64,000 nucleotides of DNA from Amphimedon queenslandica (lineage: Eukaryota; Porifera; Demospongiae; Haplosclerida; Niphatidae), in the NCBI RefSeq assembly GCF_000090795.2, contig NW_003546244.1:895891-959890 (forward strand), given 5' to 3'. The notes under the pieces were generated by a model. The model ran no database searches, was not told the origin of the DNA, and worked only from the letters and a program-made list of their open reading frames with translations. Numbering within the stretch: the stretch's first letter is position 1; the number at the start of each line of letters is the position of its first letter. Below, in pieces: positions 26,701 through 38,443 of this stretch. The position numbers were made by a program, and so were the translations under genes.

Positions 26701-28835
26701 ATACTCCACACTTGGAAAACTAACACGTGAGTCTAGAAAGCAAAAGCATGTTAAGTGTTGAGTTGTCAATTGGCGCCACCTGTTTCAATTTTTGCATTTA
26801 GCTGTACACAACTTAGCGATACACCATCAATGTATACTGTATGGTTACTATGGTATTATCTTCATTTACTTTAATTCTTTTTTTTTCGCAGTCTACCCTT
26901 AAGGTTCTGGGTTAATCTAATTAAGAATCCAGACTTTGTTTTTGACATTAACAAGTCTGCAACAATAGATGCTTGTTTCACTGTCATAGCTCAAGCCTAT
27001 ATTGATGCTTGCTCTACTGCTGAAGTTCGCTACACTAAGGACACCCCTTCAGCCAGACTCCTCTATGCCAATGAAGTTAAGCAATACAAGGAGGAGGTTT
27101 TACAGTAAGTGAAATACAACGTATATTGGGAAAGCTATTACTATTTATTACGTATATTGGGAAAGCTATTACTATTTATTTTGACCTTTTGTTTGTTTAT
27201 TGTCACGTTCAGTTTATGCCTGTTTACCAAGTGTTGTTGCTTGTGTTTGTTTTCAGTTGAATAGTGTTCAATTGTGTTGCATAGTTTCCTCATATTATAA
27301 ATATTTTGAAGTCCAATGTGTCACATCCTACGTGTATTGTACTATTACTTTTAAAAAATTAAAATCTCTCTAAAATTATTTTTGACGAAATATCCTGTAC
27401 TACCATCGGTAACATGTGATGAAAAATGGCCCAGAGTTTTCACTTTAGTACCACTTCCAACAATAATTTAGAGCATCAAAATAGAGGCAGTGGGAATTTT
27501 ATTGCTTTAATGAAAACTATGATAGTTGCAGTTATTTTTAATATCTTGAACTAGCGAAGATTGATTTATCTAATGAAGTAAAGTAGGTGATTGACACCCA
27601 CTTAATGGGGCGGAGCTGAGTTTTTACCAGCTAAAACTCAGAGGTTTTGATATGCTTAGCATATCATAATGTGACATTGGCTCGATTTTGGAGCAACTTT
27701 AAAAATTGGTAAAAAAATTAAATTTGATTGGAATCAGTCCAAACTTTCTACACAACATAAGAACATGTATATGTATCAGAAAAAAATATTAAAAATAAAA
27801 AATTCTCTCCTAGTCATTTTTGGCGAAATTTGACCAAAATCCCTGTACTATAGTACAGGGACATTGGCACGATTTTGGAGCAGCAACTTTAAAAATTCAT
27901 AAAAAATTAAATTTGATTGGAATTATCCCAAACTTTCTACACAACATAAGAACATGTATATGTATCAGGAAAAATTATAAAATTGAAAAATTCTCTCCTA
28001 GCCATTTTTGGCGAAATTTGACCAAAATCCCTGTACTATAGTACAGGGACATTGGCTCGATTTTGGAGCAACTTTAAAAATTCATAAAAAAATTAAATTT
28101 GATCGGAATCAGCCCAAACTTTCTATACAACATAAGAACATGTATATGTATCAGGAAAAATTATAAAATTGAAAAATTCACTCCTATTTATTTTTGGCAA
28201 AATTTGACCAAAATCCCTGTACTATAGTACAGGGACATTGGCTTGATTTTGGAGCAACTTTATTTATAAAAAAATTCATTTTTAGATTATAATCAGCAAC
28301 ACAATATCAAAACATGTATATGTATCAGGAAAAAAACAACTTCAATCCATTCATTGATAGTTGATTACAGTGACACCTTTATTTAGGTATTACCGTGACA
28401 TCATGGCCCAACCTCAACCAACAGCTGAAGATAATAAGAGTTACTTTCAAGAAATGGCTGAGGTATATATTAATTTACATGTGAATCACTCAACTTATAA
28501 TGTAGATGAATTATAAACTTGGGGGGATTTTTAATTATACCATTTGCCAAATGATTAACTTTAACAAAAACCTTTACCATATTTACAATTTTCACCGAAA
28601 AAATACATTTTTAATTGACGCTCTTTTTATCATCACACAGAATTACTTCCAAAGCTTTGAATCAAAGGAAGGACTGCACTTCCACTCTGACAGTGCACTC
28701 TTAGAGATATACCGATATGCTATTCAGTATGGCGACGATATCATGGAGACTTTGACTGAAGAAAGACTCACTCTTATGGGGGCTCAGTTTAACAGTCTGA
28801 GACAGAAATACAATGTGAACTCGTCTGCTATGTGA
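17734..28835 (+). CDS. Plexin B: second transmembrane semaphorin receptor with GAP domain
   Basis: Paralogue of plexin A. The ATG at 17734 opens a signal peptide ([20 protein letters not shown]). The first large exon, to about 18635, holds most of the sema domain. Three PSI modules follow ([15 protein letters not shown] near 19150, [13 protein letters not shown] near 20830, [18 protein letters not shown] near 21710), then four IPT domains from about 21840 to 23330, with [17 protein letters not shown] and [16 protein letters not shown]. The membrane helix is at about 23370-23460 ([20 protein letters not shown]). The cytoplasmic part has the juxtamembrane coil, [17 protein letters not shown] (about 24540), a Rho-binding ubiquitin-like insert ([20 protein letters not shown] to NRPVSKRPS) and [15 protein letters not shown] (about 26890). 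Both GAP arginine motifs are intact. It ends NVNSSAM at 28835. A basic RKKR motif lies in the second IPT domain. Introns host array D and a perfect 31-bp duplication. Confidence 0.94.
27119..27180 (+). repeat. Perfect 31-bp tandem duplication in plexin B intron
   Basis: Positions 27119-27149 and 27150-27180 are identical; each copy begins ACGTATATTGGGAAAG. Identity with no spacer suggests a recent event. Confidence 0.97.
27340..28345 (+). repeat. Repeat array D in plexin B intron, with three perfect palindromes
   Basis: Forward orientation, period about 186-188 bp. The 20-bp palindrome CCCTGTACTATAGTACAGGG is perfect at 27841-27860, 28029-28048 and 28215-28234. Units also carry TTGGCTCGATTTTGGAGCAA, GGAATCAGCCCAAACTTTCT, ACAACATAAGAACATGTATA and TCTCTCCTAGTCATTTTTGG. 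The left part (27340-27660) is a decayed or unrelated segment. Confidence 0.92.
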
Positions 28836-29380
28836 AGTGGAGGATTGCTATTAGCTTTAATTACATATATTCATGTTCTTAGGTGTAAATGCATTGATTG
28901 ACAAAGAATAATTACTAGTCTTTTTGTCTGTGTTGTTTTTTGTATCGAGAGTCTTGATAAATGTATTGACTTTGTGTGTCTGTTGTGCATAAACTTTTGT
29001 TAGTATGTCTATTCCTTTTTTTTGCTGTGGTTGATTTTTGTTTTTATCCAGTAATTATTGTAAGCAGTAACAATTGTTGTTATCATTATTATTATTATTA
29101 TTATCTTTATTATTGTTAGTGTTATTATAATGATGGTAGAAAACTTAACACTATCGCCCATTGGTAGCTTAACAGATCACAGCAATATTATGCATGTAAC
29201 AACACTCAAGCTAACAAAATTGAAAAATAATAAAAATATGCATGGTTAAAGTTATTATAGAAATACATGAACAAAATCAATAGTTTTTTAATAACAAAAT
29301 AAAAAATTCAGACTTCACAATTTAAAGTATTATAAAACACTCCAACACATTCCCCTCTCATAGATTCTGTTGCAATCACA
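28836..29380. other. Intergenic region between convergent plexin B and DNase-like gene
   Basis: AT-rich, with a (TTA)n tract near 29085-29105. No gene is visible. It must contain both 3' UTRs. Confidence 0.65.
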
Positions 29381-31048
29381 TCAGTACAGTAACAATGCTC
29401 CAATTAGCACAAGAACAATAACTAGCAACGGTGCGGAATTGACTGTGAAAGCACTGTCAGCAACTTCTCCTATAAAAAGATAATAAATAATAATAATAAT
29501 AATTAGTGCCATTGCTATCAAAGAATATTAATATACATGTACATACCTTTTAGACTAATACTAATTGGATAATGGTCACTAACTGCTGCTGTCTATTATA
29601 AAAAATTAGAAAATAATTATAATAAAGATTCATACTTGTTGAGATGATAGCTGATATTGATTGTCAAACAGTACCACACTAGCACTTCCATTGACTATAT
29701 AAGGAGTCAATGATGACCAAGTGATTATTCTACACAAAATACAATCAGAATGCAAGTATTATTCAAAATAGTTATTGTTATATATAATAATAATAAGTTT
29801 TTGTGTTTCCCCATAAATACTGTGTTTATAGTATCTATGGTTTAACTAATATTCTGGGTTCTATATAGTAATTCTTTTAATAGTTCCATTTGTACATTGG
29901 CACATGATGTGATGGACAATACTCAAACCTGTCATAAGCACAGTTGGTTGTTCCGGTTGTAGTATCAGTATCATAGCCTATCCACCAGGTGAAGCTAGTA
30001 TTGACCACCAAATCAAGCGTATTGTATCTTGTTCGTGATAAATAGCTGCAGCCTGCATTCAGGTCACCTAATATGGCTCCATTACTAGTTGAGAATGCAG
30101 AGCTAGTTGCTTCAAAGACGTTATCAAGATGATTGATTTCTTCTGGAGCATCTGTTGGCTTTGTGTGACTGGCGATTAGGAAGAATGGTGGTATATCTAT
30201 AAAGAAACCTTGTGAATCTATGGCTACACCATATAATCAAATGTACACTGTTATGAAACAAATATTAAGTTGTTGTAAAACTTAGATTGCCCGAATCTAA
30301 ATATTCTGTCTACATCAAATCCTCTGTTGACATCCAATGAACAAACTAAATCTAGCAAAGCTACCTCACCCACAGATATGGACTATATGTATCCATGCCT
30401 AGTCTTCACTCAGTAATGCATATACCAACATGTATAGAATCAAATGGATGATCTTACTTCCATGATTTCTATTTAGAGTCCTGACTAGAACAGAGTAAGG
30501 CGGTCTCTCAAACATGTCACTGTTGTCAGGATATTGATAACTGTCTAAGATTTGTATCTCACTGGTCCTATATTGTGCGATGAATAATTTAATAACACGA
30601 TATTGATTAGCAGGTTATACTTATAAAGGAAGACATATTGCTCCTTAACATGGCTTCTTCCAACTCTTTCACTAACTGAGTAATTATATCGTATCCCAGA
30701 GCTAGCAACAGCCCTAATGTACGCTGTAAATTGATAGTGATTAATAATCAAAGCACTAACTCGTTCAATTGTGATGCAAACCCAGGAAGAACTGTCTGAC
30801 TGACATCAACCAGCTCAATGATTAGAATAAGATCATAGCCTCTCACTATCTACCGAGGCATTGCATTATATTTTGCAATAATAATAATAAAATGTGTTTT
30901 ATAATACCTCGATAAGTGTATTAACCACCTCTTGATCAGAATACTTGGATCTTCCAAACTGTCTCACGTTAAAGGACAGCACATTAAGACCCTGTCCATT
31001 ACACAGACCAAATAAAATGGCCAGAGAGACTAAAGCAGCTTTGTACAT
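29381..31048 (-). CDS. DNase I-like secreted or surface-anchored endonuclease
   Basis: Family: Mg/Ca-dependent endo-deoxyribonucleases that cut double-stranded DNA, usually secreted. The ATG at 31048 starts a signal peptide (MYKAALVSLAILFGLCNGQ); an upstream in-frame ATG exists at 31090. Conserved elements in order: LNVLSFNVRQFG; a catalytic-type Glu in LILIIELVDV (vertebrate enzymes read VQE here, so only the Glu is kept); NYSVSERVGRSHVKEQYVFL; the catalytic His region IASHTKPTDAPEEINHLDNV; GDLNAGCSYLS; NCAYDR; and AVSDHYPISISL. All key residues expected for activity are present. After SISL a serine-rich linker leads to a hydrophobic C-terminus (APLLVIVLVLIGALLLY, stop at 29381), suggesting a membrane or GPI anchor, as in some DNase1-like members. 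It is divergent from the FRMD4-like gene, 313 bp start to start. Confidence 0.9.
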
Positions 31049-31361
31049 CTCTGCAGAAAGGTGAGCCACACCCACACATTTTTGCTCCAAACCACGCCCG
31101 CGAGGTAGATCTGGGTGTGGTTTTGTTAGAAGCTCCTCCTACGCATCACCACTAAACTTGCGACCGGTTTTAGTAGCAGCAGAGGCCATTACAAAGAAAG
31201 GTCTTTCTCTATTAGCTTTTCTTACAATAAAAAGGTTAGTTAAGCACGCTGTATAGTGAGGTTTAATTCCTCAATGCTTCCTTATGTAATTTCAATTATT
31301 CTTTTCTTTCTCCTTTTGCACAGACTATTTTTGATTAGTTTTAAGTGGAAGCCAGTTGGCC

Positions 31362-34300
31362 ATGCCCGAAACGTCTCGTGAGTGTGTTGTGATACTACCT
31401 GATGACACGCAGATCACAATACCAGTACAGGTTAGCTAATAGTGGACTCATTGTAGGAGTGAGTCTGAGACTGTCTCTGTGTCTGTGTATCTGTAATACA
31501 ATTCATATTGTGTGTGTGGGTGAAGATCAAAGGACTGATCAATGTACTAAGTCATAACATACCGTGTGTGGGTAATGGTATCAATTGTATTTATGTGTTT
31601 TTAAATCGAACCGGTCCTTATGACATCAAGCTCTGTGTTGGGAATTTAATAAGCAAATACATGCACACCCAAGACTTCATTACTCCTGTTTACTTCTCCC
31701 AGTCTATAATGTGATAATAGTATGTCTATACATGTACTCATTTATGCACACCCAGAGCTGTAAGCGTATTAGTACAGCTTTAGGAATGTGTTGTTGGCAT
31801 GCAAAGTAGGTAGTTTTGATCATACCAAGAGCCTGGGGATAGTTTCTTAGCTCTAATCATAACAATTGCACCTGTTTATAGTGACCAGTTGGTGTGTGTA
31901 AGGGTGGATCACTCTAATTTGTGTGAGATTATCTTTTACTCACTATTATTGTGGGTTTCTTGGTACTGATTAATAATATAATATCACCTTTTGTGTGTGT
32001 GTTTGTGGGTGTGGGTGTGATTATTTACTATTTAGTGGTCCTACAATGGTTTATGATTGTTTGTTTATAAGCTTTGTGCGTGTAGTGTGTTTTCTCTCCA
32101 TTGTTTTCAATACATTTATGTGGTTTTATGTGGTTGTAGTGTGCAGTGTAGCTTTAGATTCCAAACTATGGTTGGTATGTGTGTGTGTGTGTGTGTCGGT
32201 ACTGATGAGGAGAAAAACAAGTAAAAGAGATTAATGGGGAAAGTTGCTTAATAGAAGAGTTACTATTATATTCATGTGCTCCATGGTTATTATTGTTAGC
32301 TGATCTATTAGCCATGGACACATCTTAGTCCATGTTTATCAACAGTAAACCAACCAACCAGTTAATGCATCACTACATTAGACTTCCATATAAGTTATAA
32401 GCTATAATGGGACACATGTCTATGCCCATTATTATAACAGTGAGGTATGTTTTCTAGTTTATTTTGCAGATTATGTATATATCATTTGCATCACGTGATT
32501 AACCATTAGTCTTGTTTACTTGAGGCTGCTTTTGCATGTGTATCTATTTATGTTAATTTCAGTGTTTTTTATGTCCCTTGAACTGAAAATGTAGCTTTAT
32601 GCATGAATGAGAGGGGAAAGATGAAACAGGAAGGTGGTGGTTTGAACCCAATTGACACTTAAACATGAGCATTGAGCTTTAATAGTTAATAATTGACTTG
32701 TAAAGGCTGGAGAGGGACTTTACCGTGTCTTGGAATTATTTTTTTAAATTATTTTTTCCCCATTAGCCTGCTCTGCAAGCTGGAGATCTCCTCAACATGG
32801 CAGCATCTCACTGTAAAATGAAAGAGAAGCATTACTTTGGTCTCGTGACTGAGGGAGATGGGTAATGCTGTTAAGGTTTCGTGTAGCCTCTTTATACTGT
32901 TATTGTAGATATAGGAACTGGCTGGAGTTGGATAAAGCTGTTTTAGATCCAGCTCAGGATTTACCAAAAGGAAATGACCCCATTAAACTACACTTTACTT
33001 TCAAGTACGAATAATCCTTACTCCATCATCTTATCTCTTCACTATTTTTTATACCTACTCTCTACTTCTCCCTTTATCTTTAACCTCATTATCTCTCTTT
33101 CAGATATTATGTGGATACTTATGAAGATCTTCAGGACCACACTACAGTTGAGATGCTCTTTCTTCAGACGAGGAAGTTTATTGAGAAGTCAGAGATCATC
33201 ACTGATGAGCAGACAGTGTACGAGTTGGCGGGACTGGTCATGCGAGCTAACTACGGCTCGTTTACAAGGTAGGAGTCCATTTAGTGGCAATGTGCTATTG
33301 TTTCTCTTTATTGTTTGTCTGTTTGTATTTTTAGTTTTTATTTTGTTCTTACTTTGTGATATTATGTATTATATGTATTCTAGTTGAGTTTGTTAATATT
33401 TTGTTCCTACTCTGAATAGTATACATGTATATTAAATGAATTTGTATGCCAACATGGTACTACTGCAATGTGTAATTATAGTATTTGTGTTTTACATTTA
33501 GTGAGGAAGAGGCCAGGAAGATACTACAAGGCATACCTATAATCCCTGCCTACATATTCCAGAAACAAAGTGTCAAAGGATGGTATGTCCCACATGCTCT
33601 CATTATAACTCTCTTTATTGAATGATCATATTATAGTGAGGATTGTATTTTGCGCTATTACAAATTGTGTCCTGATAATTTGTCGCGTGGTGAGGCCATC
33701 TTTCGCTATTTGGAGATTGTCCAAAGTTTGCCTATGTATTCCTATCATTACTTTGAAGTCAAAGTAAGGAGCTTCTGTGTGTGTGTTTGATTAGTATTTA
33801 AATGTATATTTTTGTAGGATAAGAACAATGTTCCCTTGTGGTTGGGGGTTGGTACTAATGGCATCGTTCAGTGCTACCTGGATAACAGGAATGAGCCCAT
33901 TGCTGTAAGTATTTGTGTATAATAGGAAGCTATTGACCTTCCCTCTCTCTCTCTCTCTCTCTCCATAGCATTATCAATGGATGAACTTACAAAATATTTA
34001 TTATAAAGATAAGAAATTCTCTGTAGAGGTTTACACTAATTCAAGGTGTGTATACCTTTACAACTCTACGTTATCCTCCAACATTACTAGGTCTCCTAGA
34101 AAAACCTATCAGTCAAACTCAGTGGCGCTGTTAGCTTGGTATGGCAAGAATCCAAAGGTTGTAGTAGCTATTTGGAAGATGGTCCGCGATCAGCACATGT
34201 TCTATCGTTCTAAAAGGAGTGCCAAAGTAACACATACACGTAATTGTATATCCATTTATGTTCATTTATCACTTATGCATAGTCAACTGATTTCCATACT

Positions 34301-36239
34301 GGTGACCTTGATGAAGCCAAAGTGAGTCTCACTGTCTTTTTCACCATTCATTTATATTGTTTTATCACCATCATCATCATCATCTTTATAATTTTATAGC
34401 CTAACATGACGATGACCGAAATACTACGTCACCTCAATCGCAAGCATCGTCACGGTGGCAGCATATCTCCGAGTAGCAGTCACTCTAGTCTCAGTATCGA
34501 GTCTGCCAAGTCCAATCAAGCCACAGGTGGTGGGTGGGATGACCATACGTTGCATGATACTCACATTACACTTTGTTTTCCCATAGCATCAGCTGAAGCT
34601 GTCGCTGCTGCTAAGAAAGCTCAGCAAGAGATGTACGGTGCTCTGTCGACTACTAGAGATGAGCTTGTTGATAAGTTAGAAAAGAAACTCACGGCATATA
34701 AGGATCTTTTACTGAAAGAAATGGTAAAGTGAATCTCTTTCAGTCTTTACCTTGCATTTTCATATTTTATCTTTTAGCAAATAACTGGCGTACCACCTGA
34801 AGGATTAACTGCCGAAGAAATTGAAAAAATGAGAACAAAGTTTGGAATAAATTTTAAATTTTCTAAATTCGTACTGGACAGAGGAGAATCCGTGGTAATC
34901 ATAGCGACATCATTTGAATTTGTAAAAATAATTAGAATTCCTTGAATGTTTGATGCATTGAAAGGAGCCAGATTTCGATTGTTTATCATTCTTAGTAATT
35001 TGGCATATTTTAAAGCATTAAGTTGTTGTCCTGTTAGGCAGTTAGGTACTTCTCCTACATGCATAATGTGATTGTCAGTGATTGCAGTGCTTATAAGTCA
35101 TTTATTTGGAGTAACATGCTACTTTATTATTATAATAGGGTGAAGGTGATGCTATAGAGGAGCTAGAAAAGCAGTTAGAAGTTCAGTCAGCTATCATTGA
35201 AGCAAGCAGGACGTTAGTCGATCAAGCTAAATCCCGTGCTATGAAGAAGGATCGCAAGAAAGAAGTAAAACGTGCAGAAGATAAGTATCAGAAGCTAGAG
35301 GATAGGCTAGTCGAGCTAAAGAGATCCCAAAGGAGACCCTATCCTTATGATTCAAGATATGACTCTCCTGGTATGGAATATTGTTCTGCATACTTGCAGT
35401 ACTTCATTTTATTTCTTTTAGGTTTTTCTCTTCCACCTCCAAACACTACCGGGTCTTCAACCAGGCGATCTGTCAGACACACTTCGCCTAGCAACTCAAC
35501 TTCAACCGTAGACGATTCGTATTTGGCAAAGATGATATTTGACGATTCGCCGCAGCAATTCTCACCTCTTATCACTAATCAAAAAGCGTCTCTACACAAA
35601 AGCACTTCGGCACTTCACGACGTGACAGAAATGCCCCGCCCTTCCTCTCCCCCCTCCACCCACCGCCAGCTATCGGGATCTAGATCAGCAGCTTATCACG
35701 GACACAGCCCTTACCTCCCTCCTGGGGACAGGTCCCATCACTCAAGCTACATGTCTGATCTTAACGACTCGTTTATCGGGACCGATCAGCAGCAGAGGTC
35801 ACCGCGTACTAGCGTCACGTCTTTTGGCTCGGGGAGGTATGACCCTGATGCACTGCGTGGCGGTAGTCTCGCCGCTGATGACATCAGTCATCATTACTCG
35901 CGCAATAAACAGAGCAGCCCCATACATGGCCGCCTCTCTCTTGATAATCGCAGTCCTGGCGGTCCTTATTACAACCAGCACCAGTTGCGGTCGTCTCCGG
36001 AGTTGATGAATTCTCCGTCTCATCGCTCGTCTTATCGTTCTTCTGCCGGTCTCTTTAGTCCTGAGCCACCTCATTTGGCGACTGGAGCTAGGTCCAGGCC
36101 ACAGTCCTCTCATTCTACTGGTACGCCTCCCCCTCAGGGGATTGAGTATCATAGTCAGAGAGGAGGTATTCGTAATAATAGAGAGATGGATTTACAGGAA
36201 GCACTGCTGATGGATCAAGATGAAGGGACACTTGTTTAA
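31362..36239 (+). CDS. FRMD4: FRMD4-like FERM domain scaffold with CUPID cytohesin-binding domain
   Basis: FRMD4A/B link Par3 and cytohesin Arf-GEFs at epithelial junctions. The ATG at 31362 begins MPETSRECVVILPDDTQITI; a further upstream 5' exon cannot be excluded. The FERM domain runs through HYFGLVTEGDG, YRNWLELDKAVLDP, EDCILRYYKLCPDNLSRGEA, YLEIVQSLPMYSYHYFEVKD, PLWLGVGTNGIVQCY and LQNIYYKDKKFSVEV. FERM C/PH then ends near VVVAIWKMVRDQHMFYRSKR (about 34230). A helical segment (LEKKLTAYKDLLLKEM) and QITGVPPEGLTAEEIEKM, FKFSKF and LEKQLEVQSAIIEASRTL (34680-35230) match the layout of the CUPID domain that FRMD4 shares with INAVA. A basic coil and a Ser/Pro/His-rich, probably disordered tail of about 290 residues follow, ending at 36239. 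Intron 1 is long (about 1.3 kb); later introns are mostly under 250 bp. Confidence 0.88.
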
Positions 36240-36410
36240 TTTTAGAATTATAATGATAATAATAAGTACTACACACTCTGTCTCTCTTTTCTCTACACAT
36301 TCAGCTATTGTACTATATTCGATGTAGACTGTATGTTTACTTTTGTGTCAATGATAGTTGTGAAGGGACTAACATTATTATTGTTAATTTTATTTAATTT
36401 TAATTAACTT

Positions 36411-36442
36411 GCGCGGAAATTAATTTTTATTGCGCATGCGCA
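36411..36442. promoter_or_regulatory. E2F-like and NRF-1-like motifs upstream of the TMEM45-type gene
   Basis: GCGCGGAAA (reverse complement TTTCCGCGC) at 36411-36419 fits an E2F site. TGCGCATGCGCA at 36431-36442 is an exact NRF-1 consensus palindrome, 108 bp before the ATG at 36551. Binding is inferred from the motifs only. Confidence 0.5.
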
Positions 36443-36550
36443 GTTTCTCCGATAAATTGTATTAAAATACGTAGCCTTTCGCCATTTGCTAACAATTTCT
36501 CTAGTTCTCAGCACAGTGGTAACAGTCTTCCTGGCTTTGTTCTGTAGCTG

Positions 36551-37420
36551 ATGGGTAATTTGGGTGGTCATGTTGTTCCTGGTATTTTTTTCATAATTTA
36601 TGGGCTCTGGTGGATCATAGCTACATTCTGATTATACTTGAGTCAAAAATATCAAGTAAAGCAGCAGAAAAGATTCTTTGATGGTAAAAATATATCCAAA
36701 CGATCTTACATACCAATGTGTTTTCTTCCACAATGGCCAATTGAACCTGTCCTAAAGATATTTTTTGCATCATTGGGAGTTTTCGTAGAAGGATTTTTAA
36801 CAATGGTGCCCAATGATGACGGCATTGGTGAACACGTAGGACTAAAAGTCTGGTCACTGCACAATAAAGCCGATGGATCATTTGCACCACAAGCTAAATT
36901 GCACCACATCACAATGTACTCCTGTTTTATTGTCTCTGGTATTGTTGATCTTCTCTCCCTCTGCATTCGATATCCTAAACATACTTCAAAGCTATTTCTC
37001 ACTCTTGCCTTCTTTGTGGAAGCATTCATCTTTTACTATCACACCAAAGGTGACCATGACCGTAGTCAATTGGAAGTTCTTATGCATGAGTTACTTGTCA
37101 TTAGCATTGGGGTCTGTATGCTGTTTGCTGCTCTAAGGATGATGCAGTCTTCAAACATGCTAATCAATGGAGGATTAGCTTTAGGGATAACGCTGCAAGG
37201 TACTTGGTTCATTGAGGTCGGGGTTGTTATATTTGGCCCTACAAAGTGGGACGATGTACATAACAATTCTATGTTCATTGTTGCATGTTTTGTGTGGCAT
37301 TTTATGTGCATTGGAGTTGCAATGTTTGTACTGCTTACTGTAATGCAGTGTGGAGTCCAACGCTACACCAAAAAAGAAACATATCAACTGTTAGAGGAGA
37401 AGCTAGACTTAGATAATTGA
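36551..37420 (+). CDS. TMEM45: TMEM45/DUF716 multi-pass membrane protein, intronless, with in-frame TGA at codon 27
   Basis: The family consists of small multi-pass membrane proteins of poorly defined function. The ATG at 36551 opens MGNLGGHVVPGIFFIIYGLW, which lines up well with the start of vertebrate TMEM45 (MGNFRGHALPGTFFFIIGLW). Codon 27 (36629-36631) is TGA in the same frame. Reading then continues uninterrupted from LYLSQKYQVKQQKR to LLEEKLDLDN (stop 37418-37420). Later family landmarks are LHHITMYSCFIVSGIVDLLS, FFVEAFIFYYHTKGDHDRSQ, ALGITLQGTWFIEVGVVIFG and FIVACFVWHFMCIGVA. Roughly seven hydrophobic segments are visible. The body is well conserved and free of further stops. The TGA could be a sequence error, a disabled allele, readthrough or recoding. 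A 33-bp GTGG...GAG excision would remove it, but that is shorter than any intron here. Single-exon structure could mean retroposition. Confidence 0.82.
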
Positions 37421-37634
37421 AACTGCTGATGTTTTATTAATATTTATTTTATAATGTTTTCTTTTTTGCTTTGACATATATGGCTGCTTATTTGTGTTAA
37501 CTCAACGTATCTTTAAAATAGTTACCAGCTATCTAATTGACAATGTGCCAACAAATAATGTACAGGAAAGCAAGGTTGTACACATTACAAGTTAGTATAC
37601 ACATTACTCATCACTGTTTATCACATGATGCAAC

Positions 37635-38171
37635 CAGGGGCGTATCTAAGCTCTGAGAGTTGGTCGGGCACGGAGAAAAAATATGTGGCGCGCGAAGCGC
37701 GCCGCGAAAAATTTCTAGAGCTAATTAATATTCATGATGGGCGTGGTCAATTAAAGACTACGATTATTACTTTAATTAAGCTAGGATGTGCACTTCAGTG
37801 CTTATATTTTCTTCATTAGTAGTAGTACTGGCCTTGGGAAGACATTCAAACAGACTCAGCAAAGTTTCTTAGCCATTTTTAACTCGATTACTTTAATAAT
37901 TAATGTGAATAGTCTAATAACTGATTGGTTAGTAGTAGTTATTATTTTAAAAATGGCAGCCCAATTGCCCAAATGGAACTATGGAAGTCTCTACCATGTC
38001 ATCATTATATTTACACTGGCTAATACTATTAGCTATGCTAGTTGTCTCATTGCTATCATAATAAAGTGAGCAATATTTTTAAAAGGACTAATATACAAAA
38101 GAAAAAATTTTTTGGTCTGCTGAGTTGGTCGGGCACAGGCCCACCCAGGCCCACCCTTAGATACGCCCCTG
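37635..38171. mobile_element. Non-autonomous hAT-type element, 537 bp
   Basis: Perfect 16-bp terminal inverted repeats, CAGGGGCGTATCTAAG at 37635-37650 and CTTAGATACGCCCCTG at 38156-38171. An exact 8-bp target site duplication GATGCAAC flanks them at 37627-37634 and 38172-38179. The 8-bp duplication and the CAGGGG start are typical of hAT. The interior has a GC hairpin (GGCGCGCGAAGCGCGCC near 37687) and GTTGGTCGGGCAC near both ends in direct orientation. It encodes no transposase, so it must have been mobilised in trans. The intact repeats and duplication suggest a fairly recent insertion. Confidence 0.93.
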
Positions 38172-38443
38172 GATGCAACAAAAATAAAATAGTGTTGAAG
38201 TTCCATGAATTTTGATGCATCTAGTGAAGGCTAAGCAATGGAAGCCAATAGAGTTTGAATCGAAACAGAAGTTCTACAGATCTAGATCTTATTGGATTCG
38301 CAGACAAATTAGCATAGTATCTTTAACGTAATAAATTAAAAGTTCAGCTTTGCAGATTGCTTGACCCAATTCCTGCTCACGTGACATGTATTACTAGTAT
38401 GGTAAAGTCACGTGATTAATGAGTTACACTGTACATGTGGGCC

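Noticed and set aside
35799-36152. Arg-rich frame opposite the FRMD4 tail
   Set aside because: It is the complement of the Ser/His-rich coding sequence. No start context or homology is recognised.
36577-36640. A hidden intron removing the TMEM45 TGA
   Set aside because: GT-AG pairs exist (39 bp at 36581-36619 or 33 bp later). The first keeps the TGA and deletes conserved residues. The second is shorter than any other intron here and deletes the conserved WW end. Kept only as a remote option.
37625-38069. Open frames of 64 and 93 residues inside the hAT element
   Set aside because: They resemble no hAT transposase, and the element is too short. They are treated as chance frames of a non-autonomous element.
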